This document shows positions 11,401 through 17,819 of a DNA stretch of 64,000 nucleotides, in pieces. Both the position numbers and the translations under genes were made by a program. The notes under the pieces are model-generated. The model did not search any database. It saw only the letters and a program-made list of their open reading frames with translations, and had not been told where the DNA came from. Position 1 is the first letter of the stretch. Each line of letters begins with the position of its first letter. The stretch is from Dyadobacter endophyticus. GTDB taxonomy: Bacteria > Bacteroidota > Bacteroidia > Cytophagales > Spirosomataceae. The stretch spans positions 2,852,426 through 2,916,425 of the forward strand of contig NZ_BMIA01000001.1 in the NCBI RefSeq assembly GCF_014641595.1, in the 5' to 3' direction.

Positions 11401-12044
11401 TGGTTGGCAATGGGTATTTCCTGTGTAACATATCCGATGTAGGAGAATACCAGCACCCCCTCCGTCGATGGTACTTCAATTCTGAACCCACCCTGCTCAT
11501 CGGTAACGGTGCCTATGTTGGCTCCTTTTAAAAGCACGTTAACCCCGGGAATTCCGCTTCCTGTCGTCTTTTCAGTCACTTTGCCGCTGATACCGAATGC
11601 CTTGTTGTCGTAGTCCGGGCTGGCGTCGACTTTCAACAGGACATTCGGGGAATCACCGTTGCCCTTAACCTGGGCTTTGGGTGTATTTTCCTCCTTGTAG
11701 AGCAGGTAGAACCCCTCGCGTGGCTTTCGGTAATGTATTTTCGAGCCTTTCAGTACCGTTTCGAGCATGCTTTCAATCGTCGCATCCTTGTTGGGCGATA
11801 CCAGCAGCTTTCTGTCTATCTGAATCTGGTCGATAAGCCCCGTTTGGTAGGCGATCGATACATTGAATTTTCCTTCAAGCGCCATAAGCCCGTCTTTCAA
11901 CTGAATGTATTGCGGTTGATGAGGCTGATCGGCCTCGCGATTTTCGCTCAAGTATGAGACCAGTTGTCCCTGAGCGCTCGCCGGGTAGCCGATCAGCCCT
12001 AAAAACATGCATAGTGTCCTGGAAATGTTTTTCATAGTGGTCAT
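8424..12044 (-). CDS. SusC/RagA family TonB-dependent outer membrane receptor with STN domain
   Basis: 1206 residues. Order: signal peptide (about 1-25); STN (secretin/TonB N-terminal) domain at roughly 45-120 (LKDGLMALEGKFNVSIAYQ and following); a carboxypeptidase-like beta-sandwich (GKVTEKTTGSGIPGVNVLLKG); the plug domain with the SusC/RagA signature (ALSEVVVTASGF, then DPGAAAFIQIRG, ILKGASAAALWGSRAANG); and a 22-strand barrel ending in an aromatic-rich C-terminus (SYLFTIKVNY). The STN domain is what lets such receptors signal substrate binding to a periplasmic FecR anti-sigma factor, and a FecR gene lies directly upstream. The start could be the ATG at 12044 or the one at 12035. It forms the uptake complex with the SusD lipoprotein downstream. 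Confidence 0.96.
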   Translation of the reverse strand: MTTMKNISRTLCMFLGLIGYPASAQGQLVSYLSENREADQPHQPQYIQLKDGLMALEGKFNVSIAYQTGLIDQIQIDRKLLVSPNKDATIESMLETVLKGSKIHYRKPREGFYLLYKEENTPKAQVKGNGDSPNVLLKVDASPDYDNKAFGISGKVTEKTTGSGIPGVNVLLKGANIGTVTDEQGGFRIEVPSTEGVLVFSYIGYVTQEIPIANQSVVNVVLAENVQALSEVVVTASGFKEAADRLGSTSSKVAGEALARSGETSVINGLAGKAAGVQVSRAAGDPGAAAFIQIRGQNTLTGNTQPLIVVDGIPISNTTEGGTSGGVVPQSRLNDINPNDIASMQILKGASAAALWGSRAANGVILITTKKGADSNKLNIGFSSTFSIDQINRFHPFQDKFGQGAGGVYNPNGANAWGDKIANRAGGADEVNAAGAFFEAVDGTRYYPIIKKNSQDVFNTSNYDKVFRDGHFMDNALSLSGGDQKTTYFFSIGDIRQKGVQRGNSTYNRTTLRLNVERKFNEVVRMSATAAYTKSFSDRIQRGNNLAGAMVGLLRNPADFDISDYKGSYYTSPTASAVTGRQRGYRSYLGSVINPANNNALWALYEQQNSTDVDRFMNSAELGIKPAAWLDIVARAGLDTYSDEQINYFPVNDITGAGTGQYREQVTKETQVNADLLARATKDFGPNFSSTYVAGININNRKYNNMGVTISNFLVADAPANFANATALNRTPVNLKTEVRTVRAYATASFSAYDALFLNLSGAAESASSFGALSDKTFYYPSADLAWVFTRLKWMDRVGAINFAKLRASYGVVGVQPLPYRSNTIFSSTIYTANPWGDNLVGSQFGNGAYTQGSSMGDQYLKPERKTEYEVGLDMRLLDNRLKLGLTYYNNKIRDVLVPVTLAPSTGFATKYTNAAILQNKGLEMDLSYDVIRKGGFNWAVRGNFTRNRSKVLDLAGTQSLYLVGGIENFLDARAVVGQPTGVFWSSRYLLREDGSMMLDANGFPVADPVTGVVGDPNPDWIGGFGTTLSYKKFSLDVLFETSQGGDYFSGTRGVMYNFGTHRDTGNEVTLATDTKNYAGKTIPAGTTVRGNLKDFGAGPVLLDESWYTTLGSGFGSLKQQFVEDGSWTRLRQLSLSYRLDTEAFRRATKLQSVEFSVTGRNLFLWTKVVGIDPDTNLSGGPAGRNMDYFNTPGTRSYLFTIKVNY

Positions 12045-12244
12045 CCGTAGTTTAAGTAACGAAACAGGTTATACGTAACTGCAATGCACGGCCAGGTAGC
12101 GCCTTGTCAACGGTCTTTTCAAACAGCTGACTTACGCCGACAGGCTCTGGGTTAATGATGACTGGGTAAATTGGGGTTTACAATAGAGACTGCACCCCGT
12201 TTTGCGGCTATGGAGCACAATGTCTTTCCCCGGAAGCTGGCCGG

Positions 12245-13243
12245 TTACCGGGCCAGGATCAGCTTACTATCTTTCTTGACGAAATGTAATTCAAACAAAT
12301 TGGCGATGTCCCCGATAACGGTTTCGGCGTTTGTTGAGCCCAGTGGAATAGAGCCGGAAGCTCTTCTGGTCAACAGTTCCCGGTTTTCGACCAGTACCGT
12401 CACGCCATAATTTTCCTCGATTTTTTGCAGCATTTCTTGTAGCGAAGTACCCTCAAGCCGCCAGCGGCCCCGGGTCCAGGACGAATAGTTTTCGGGATTG
12501 ACAACCTCCTTTCCGGTTATTTCCGAGCCGTTCTCACTGATCCGCACCATATCGCCTGGCGTCATGTAAACCTGTTTTTTTGTTCCTGCCAGGCTTAGCC
12601 GGATACTTCCGGATCTGAGCACGATGCAACTCCTGGTTTGCCGGTCGATCACGTTGAATTGCGTTCCCAGCACCTGGATGTTTTTGTCCGCAGACAAATG
12701 GACTGTAAAAGCCGAATGTGTCCGAAGATGTTTCACGTCAAAGAAAGCTTCTCCTTCCAGCCATACCTCGCGCGGGCGCCCATCCCAGGATGCCGGGTAC
12801 CGCAAGCTGCTGTTACCATTCAGAACTACTTCGGAGCTGTCGGGAAGGATGATGTGACGGGTTTGTCCGTAAGCGGCTGCGATATGGACTGTTTCCGGTT
12901 GTTTCAGCCGGAACCAGGCAAGCGTACAGATCAATATAAGGCTCGCGGCGATGGCCAGATATCTTTTCAGAGTCCGTTGACTCTCATAGGAGGTGAAGGG
13001 CTTTTTGCGATTGGCACGGGTATTCGGAAGTCGCTGCCGTGCATCGGCCCAGACTTGCCCTTTGGACATCATCAGATCTCCGAAAATTTCCTGATCCTTT
13101 TCCTGCGCTTCCTTGCTGAGCCATTCCAACGCCCTGGCGGCATTGTCCGGATGCAACGCAAGCCATTGCTCTACCACCTTATCCTCTTCGGAGGTGGTCT
13201 TTCCGGAAAAGTAATGCATGACAAGTTGTTTGGAGACTTCCAT
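12245..13243 (-). CDS. FecR family anti-sigma factor (DUF4974)
   Basis: About 332 residues from the ATG at 13243. Frames can be opened further upstream (ATG 13267, TTG 13270), but MEVSKQLVMHYFSGKTTSEED is the usual N-terminus of the family. An N-terminal cytoplasmic anti-sigma region is followed by one membrane span (about 95-112), the periplasmic FecR domain (VVLNGNSSLRYP, REVWLEGEAFFDV, IQVLGTQFNV) and a C-terminal DUF4974/STN-like domain (LQEMLQKIEENYGVTV). These proteins hold an ECF sigma factor until a TonB receptor with an STN domain signals. The matching receptor is the next gene, 200 bases downstream. Unusually, no ECF sigma gene lies upstream; that place holds a gene remnant and an unrelated AraC gene. 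The sigma factor must be elsewhere, or the control is decayed. Confidence 0.92.
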   Translation of the reverse strand: MEVSKQLVMHYFSGKTTSEEDKVVEQWLALHPDNAARALEWLSKEAQEKDQEIFGDLMMSKGQVWADARQRLPNTRANRKKPFTSYESQRTLKRYLAIAASLILICTLAWFRLKQPETVHIAAAYGQTRHIILPDSSEVVLNGNSSLRYPASWDGRPREVWLEGEAFFDVKHLRTHSAFTVHLSADKNIQVLGTQFNVIDRQTRSCIVLRSGSIRLSLAGTKKQVYMTPGDMVRISENGSEITGKEVVNPENYSSWTRGRWRLEGTSLQEMLQKIEENYGVTVLVENRELLTRRASGSIPLGSTNAETVIGDIANLFELHFVKKDSKLILAR

Positions 13244-13351
13244 GGCAACACCAGTTAAGGAAAACATCAACGATCTGACTGCTAACTGTACAGAGACAAT
13301 TTTGAGCGCGACACCCTATGGTTAATTAAAAAAATAACCCGTTGCGGGTAG

Positions 13352-13525
13352 ATCCTACCAGCCGACAGTACCGGTTCTCGTGTCACAATCGAGGCTACCT
13401 ATGAGTTTTTAAAACCCGGCACCTATTTCCCAACGTTCAGGGTTGCCTCCCAAGGGAGTGGAAACGCCAACATCCCATATACCCGCATCCAAAATCTGGA
13501 TCGGGTGCGGGTGGTGGCTAAATAG
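13352..13525 (+). pseudogene. Gene remnant: C-terminal 57 codons of a secreted protein
   Basis: Between the FecR and AraC genes the plus strand has an open frame of 57 codons with no start codon, bounded upstream by a TAG at 13349 and closed by a TAG at 13523. Its translation looks like real protein: TIEATYEFLKPGTYFPTFRV followed by an IPYTRIQNLDRVRVV tail. I recall similar endings from the C-termini of larger exported Bacteroidota proteins but cannot name the family with certainty. Codon usage and GC resemble neighbouring genes, whereas the bases on both sides look non-coding. I read it as the last piece of a gene whose 5' part was deleted, possibly in the event that also removed the sigma-factor gene expected beside FecR. 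Confidence 0.6.
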
Positions 13526-13555
13526 GCGTTTAATTTAACCCATTGAAGGCGTTAA

Positions 13556-14449
13556 CTAATTCAAACTTTGCTGCCGAAAAACATGTGGTGTAAGCCCGAC
13601 TGTCCGCTTAAACAAGCGAGAGAAATAGTTGGAATTTTCAAAACCCAGTGCGGAAGAAATTTCATTGATGTTCAGGGCCGTTCCTTTGAGCAAATTTTTA
13701 GCTTCTGCTATTAAATAAAGGTGAATTAGCTCCAATGCCGTTTTACCCGTCTGCTGTCTGAGCAGATCACTCAGGTATCTTGGTGACAAATTCAGCCTCT
13801 CAGCAAGTGCGGTCACGGTTGGAAGACCGGATTTATGAGCTTCTTCTGCTGCAAAATAGGCAGCCAGCATTTCATTGAACCTGGTGGCAATTGCTCCTGT
13901 AATCTCCGCCCGGTTAATAAATTGTCTTTTGTAAAAACGCTCTGCATATTTCAAGAGTGTATTCAAATGACTCAGAATAATGGTTTTACTATATGCATCT
14001 GTGTTATTGTGAAGCTCCTTATTCATGGTTTGCATCAGCGTCCAGATTGTCTCCTCCTCACTTGGCGAAAGGTGCAGTGCTTCATTAATATCATAATCGA
14101 AGTAATGATATTTTTTTATTTCATTGTGCAGCGCCGAGCCTGCTAGATAATCCTCATGAACAAGAATAAGAAAACAAGCTTCTTCTAAGCGTATATCTCT
14201 GAACGTAACTTTTTGGCGCGGCTTAATGAATGACATTGTTCCAAGGTCATGATCATACTTTGTTTTTCCGTAAAGCACACTTCCCGAAGTCAGTTTTTTA
14301 AAACCAATAATGTAAAAGTTTGCAATAAACTCAACGTCACCGGGCCAATGGTCATCTTTATTGGCATACAGAATACTGAACATAGGGTGCTCCGGTGGTT
14401 TCACTCCGGTAGCCTGGTTGAATGCGCTGATACTCTCGAAATGCTTCAT
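13556..14449 (-). CDS. AraC family transcriptional regulator
   Basis: 297 residues. The N-terminal ~170 residues form a cupin-like AraC sensing region without recognisable ligand signature. The C-terminal ~100 residues are a double helix-turn-helix: LPTVTALAERLNLSPRYLSD for the first HTH, and LNINEISSALGFENSNYFSR with LFKRTVGLTPHVFRQ for the second, typical of the family. The gene lies 49 bases downstream of the short-chain dehydrogenase gene in the same direction, so it probably controls that dehydrogenase and perhaps itself. Pairs of this kind are common in Bacteroidota; the inducer cannot be predicted. Confidence 0.93.
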   Translation of the reverse strand: MKHFESISAFNQATGVKPPEHPMFSILYANKDDHWPGDVEFIANFYIIGFKKLTSGSVLYGKTKYDHDLGTMSFIKPRQKVTFRDIRLEEACFLILVHEDYLAGSALHNEIKKYHYFDYDINEALHLSPSEEETIWTLMQTMNKELHNNTDAYSKTIILSHLNTLLKYAERFYKRQFINRAEITGAIATRFNEMLAAYFAAEEAHKSGLPTVTALAERLNLSPRYLSDLLRQQTGKTALELIHLYLIAEAKNLLKGTALNINEISSALGFENSNYFSRLFKRTVGLTPHVFRQQSLN

Positions 14450-14465
14450 TTTGGGGGCCGGTTAA

Positions 14466-14487
14466 GTAGCCCCTTTTAAAGGGCTAC
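14466..14487 (-). terminator. Hairpin between dehydrogenase and AraC genes
   Basis: GTAGCCC (14466-14472) and GGGCTAC (14481-14487) can pair as a 7-bp stem, extended by A/T pairs inside. The element lies between the dehydrogenase stop and the AraC start and may act as a terminator or attenuator. It lacks a long U-tract. Confidence 0.4.
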
Positions 14488-14498
14488 AATTTAAAGTT

Positions 14499-15317
14499 CT
14501 ATTTACCGTGTGCTGCAATGGAAACATCCTGCCATTCTTCCCACGTTTTCATGCGTTCTGCATAAGTGTATTTAATCCACTGCAGACCAGCCTTGCCCAA
14601 TATCAATCTCAGAGGTGGTTTTTTTGAATTAATAAGTTTGAGCATGGCTTCGGCGGTGGCTTCCGGCACTCCCCAATCTTCGAGATGGTTTGATTCATTC
14701 AGCGAAGCCCTCACCCCATCGTACAAACTTATTGGCTCGCTTTGTACACCGGACGAAGTGCTGAACTCTGTCAGATAACCGTTAGGCTCGACGATAGTTA
14801 CCTTTATCCCAAAGCCGCTCACTTCACTTGCAAGGCTTTCACTGATCGCTTCGACCGCAAACTTGGATGCGCTGTAAATACCAAGCGTTGGAAACGCTAC
14901 TAACCCTAATGCGCTTGAAACCTGAATAATATGTCCTGAATTTTGTTCACGCATGATGGGTATTACTGCCTGAGTCAGCCATAACAAGCCAAAAACATTG
15001 GTTTCAAACTGCTCTCTGATCTCCTGCTCATTCAACTCCTCAATTGCGCCAACATGTCCGTACCCGGCATTGTTTATCAGAACATCGATCTTTCCAAAAT
15101 GGGCTTTTGCTGCTGTGATGGCTTCAAAGCCAGCTTTTTTATCAGCTACATCTAATTTTAAAACAAGCAAATGGGATGGATATTTTTCAGCCAGCGCCTG
15201 CAATGAATCCGTATTTCTCACTGCTACAATTACCTGATCACCTTCACTTAAAAATGCCTCTGCCCAAATGCGCCCCAATCCACGGGATGCTCCTGTAATA
15301 AAAATTGTTTTTGCCAT
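14499..15317 (-). CDS. SDR family NAD(P)-dependent oxidoreductase
   Basis: 272 residues with all hallmarks of classical short-chain dehydrogenases: the cofactor-binding TGASRGLG (residues 9-15), LDVAD, NNAGYG at about 82-87, catalytic Ser at about 134/135 in QVSSALG, and the YSASK motif with Y148 and K152. The Arg in the TGxxRGxG region would favour NADP(H), which is inference. The substrate is unknown. It precedes an AraC regulator gene on the same strand and is probably co-transcribed with it. No signal peptide, so it is cytoplasmic. Confidence 0.94.
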   Translation of the reverse strand: MAKTIFITGASRGLGRIWAEAFLSEGDQVIVAVRNTDSLQALAEKYPSHLLVLKLDVADKKAGFEAITAAKAHFGKIDVLINNAGYGHVGAIEELNEQEIREQFETNVFGLLWLTQAVIPIMREQNSGHIIQVSSALGLVAFPTLGIYSASKFAVEAISESLASEVSGFGIKVTIVEPNGYLTEFSTSSGVQSEPISLYDGVRASLNESNHLEDWGVPEATAEAMLKLINSKKPPLRLILGKAGLQWIKYTYAERMKTWEEWQDVSIAAHGK

Positions 15318-15687
15318 TGCTTTCTACTATGTTAAATACAAGGCAAAATTCCGCATAAACTGACTGACTCATAGGATACAAAAGTCGGTAAAAAGGAGAC
15401 GTTTTTACTAAATCCTTTTAATCCTAATTTTGCGAACGCCGGTAAAATAGCGGCGTCACATTGGTTCTACTCTTGAATAGCCGACTGAACAATTGCGGAA
15501 AATTCAAAGCCTAGCTGAAAACCGATCTAGCTTACAGTCAGCCAGGTTCCCTGTGCCTTCGCCTTCATTTCACTATTGCTTCCGGACGCGATTTGCCGGA
15601 TTCGCATGTTGCAAATAATTCCATCATAGTCATCTGATTATCAAACAGATAATGCAAGAATTATACTTACAACGGGCAACTAACTTT
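15318..15687 (+). other. Intergenic region, no gene recognised
   Basis: 370 bases between the dehydrogenase start and the end of the copper ATPase gene. It should hold the dehydrogenase promoter, but I found no convincing TAnnTTTG box, terminator hairpin or coding frame. Confidence 0.5.
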
Positions 15688-17784
15688 CTATTTGGTACTC
15701 ATGTGCGGTTTTACCCGCAAAAGCTTTGCGTTAATGGCAACCACAATGGTCGATGCGCTCATCAACACGGCGCCCATTGCCGGGCTCAACATGAAAGACG
15801 GATACAAGACTCCAGCGGCAAGGGGGATGGCTAGTAGGTTGTATCCTATTGCCCAAGCCAGGTTCTGCACCATTTTCCGATAAGTGGCCCTGCCAAATGT
15901 TATCATTTGAACAACATCCATGGGATCGCTATTGACCAGGATAATGTCTGCCGTTTCCGCCGCGACGTCGGTTCCGGAACCCACAGCAATTCCTACGTCC
16001 GCCTGGGCAAGTGCCGGCGCGTCATTTACCCCGTCACCAGTCATTGCCACGATTTCTCCTTTATTTTGTAACTCTTTAACTTTTTCCTGTTTCTCATGGG
16101 GTAGCACGTTAGCCAGGTAGCCATCCATCTTTAACTTTTGGCTGACAGACTGGGCAATTTTTTCATTGTCTCCCGTCAGGAGAAATGATTTGATATTCAT
16201 CTTTTTCAATTCCAAAATGGCCTGCGCGGCACTTTCGCGGATGCTGTCCGCAAAAGTGATCACACCAACTACTTCTCCATTTATCATAATGAAATTCACC
16301 GTGTCGGTTGCTTGATCGACTTCTTCCGGAATAGTTGGCACAGGCATGTTTTCCCTCGTGAAATAGTTAGGTCCCGCAGCGACAACCTTTTTACTGTTCA
16401 CCACACCACTCACTCCAATACCTTGTTTGTAATTGAAATCCGTCGATGCCCACAGCTCCAAGCCCCGGCGTTTCAGCTCCCTGATTACTCCGTGCGCAAG
16501 GTGGTGCTCAGAATTCTGCTGCAAAGCCGCAGCATACTGCAATATTTGACTGGAAGAGAACTCGTTAGAAGTCGGAATAATTTGCTGTATCTCATGAGAG
16601 CCCGTGGTAAGCGTGCCTGTTTTATCAAAAATGATGGTAGTCAGCTTCCGGGCGTTCTCAAATGCGGTACGGTTTCTTATCAAAAGACCATGTGTTGCCG
16701 AAAGGGTTGTAGATATCGCGATGACCAGCGGGATGGCGACTCCGAGGGCGTGCGGGCAAGACGTTACCATTACAGTTACCATCCTTTCCAGGGCAAATGC
16801 CAGATTTTGACCGCTCGTATACCATAGGATAAAAGTAACAACGCCGACCGTGATTGAAATCAATGTCAACCAGCCTGCTACTTTATCTGCCAGGTTCTGG
16901 GTGTTTGACTTGGCACTTTGCGCTGTCTTCACCATATTAATCACCTTATTCAGGTAGCTGTCATCCCCCGCCCCGGTGACGCGGACTTTCAAAATGCCAT
17001 CACCATTGATCGCGCCGCCAATCACCTTATCATCCTTTTGCTTTTGGGCAGGGATGCTTTCTCCGGTAAGCATGCTTTCGTTCACATGGGAAGAACCCTC
17101 AATGACAGATCCATCAGCGGCAACCTTTTCCCCCGGTTTAACCAACAGAATGTCGCCTTTCCGAAGGTCTTTCAACGGAATATCGGTTACCTGCTTATCC
17201 CTTTCGACATGAACGATAGAAGGAAGAAGAGCAATCAGCGATTCCAACGCTTGCGAGGCCGCCATTTGTGATTTCATTTCAAGCCAGTGGCCAATGAGCA
17301 TGATATCGATTAATGTCGCCAGCTCCCAAAAAAAGTCCATGCCTTCAAGCCCAATCACGACAGCCACACTGTAAACATATGCCGTAGTAATCGCCACCGC
17401 CACCAGCGTCATCATGCCCGGAGTCTTGCTTTTCAGCTCACCAACCAAGCCATTCAGAAAAGGCCAACCTCCATAGAAATAGACGATGCTGCTAAGCGCC
17501 AAAAGAAGATATTGGTCACCCGGGAACCGCAAATCGATACCAGCCCACTCCTGGATCATGTGGGATAGCAATAGAATAGGGACTGTAATGACAAGAGATA
17601 TCCAAAACCTCTTCAAAAAGTCAGTCGTGTGATGGCCAGCGTGCTTGTCATGCCCACTATGCCCACCGTGGTCGCCACGACTACCTCCGTGCTGGGAATG
17701 ATCCGCGCTGCCATGCGACTTCATTGGATCATCGTGTTCCGTTTTTTTGTCTGAGTGATGACTGTGGTGATGGTGATGTTCCAT
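15688..17784 (-). CDS. copB: Copper-translocating P1B-type ATPase (CopB-like, CPH motif)
   Basis: 698 residues. The first ~52 residues are strikingly His-rich (MEHHHHHSHHSD, then GDHGGHSGHDKHAGHH) and replace the CxxC HMA domain of CopA-type pumps. The TM6 motif is CPH (C343-P344-H345), the mark of CopB/P1B-3-like copper exporters. Other P-type motifs are TGES, DKTGTLT with phosphorylated D387, and GDGVNDAPALA. It should pump copper (Cu+ or Cu2+) out of the cytoplasm. One oddity: the conserved SEHPL nucleotide-binding motif reads SEHHL, with H427 kept and the usual Pro replaced by H428. It is the last gene of the copper cluster, 35 bases after the multicopper oxidase gene and probably co-transcribed. 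Confidence 0.93.
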   Translation of the reverse strand: MEHHHHHSHHSDKKTEHDDPMKSHGSADHSQHGGSRGDHGGHSGHDKHAGHHTTDFLKRFWISLVITVPILLLSHMIQEWAGIDLRFPGDQYLLLALSSIVYFYGGWPFLNGLVGELKSKTPGMMTLVAVAITTAYVYSVAVVIGLEGMDFFWELATLIDIMLIGHWLEMKSQMAASQALESLIALLPSIVHVERDKQVTDIPLKDLRKGDILLVKPGEKVAADGSVIEGSSHVNESMLTGESIPAQKQKDDKVIGGAINGDGILKVRVTGAGDDSYLNKVINMVKTAQSAKSNTQNLADKVAGWLTLISITVGVVTFILWYTSGQNLAFALERMVTVMVTSCPHALGVAIPLVIAISTTLSATHGLLIRNRTAFENARKLTTIIFDKTGTLTTGSHEIQQIIPTSNEFSSSQILQYAAALQQNSEHHLAHGVIRELKRRGLELWASTDFNYKQGIGVSGVVNSKKVVAAGPNYFTRENMPVPTIPEEVDQATDTVNFIMINGEVVGVITFADSIRESAAQAILELKKMNIKSFLLTGDNEKIAQSVSQKLKMDGYLANVLPHEKQEKVKELQNKGEIVAMTGDGVNDAPALAQADVGIAVGSGTDVAAETADIILVNSDPMDVVQMITFGRATYRKMVQNLAWAIGYNLLAIPLAAGVLYPSFMLSPAMGAVLMSASTIVVAINAKLLRVKPHMSTK

Positions 17785-17819
17785 AATCAGATCATTTTAT
17801 CATGTGCTTACACTTATTT

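Noticed and set aside
15535..15645. Short start-less minus-strand frame (about 36 codons) in the gap before the copper ATPase gene end
   Set aside because: Slightly protein-like but too short and without any recognisable family; could be chance.
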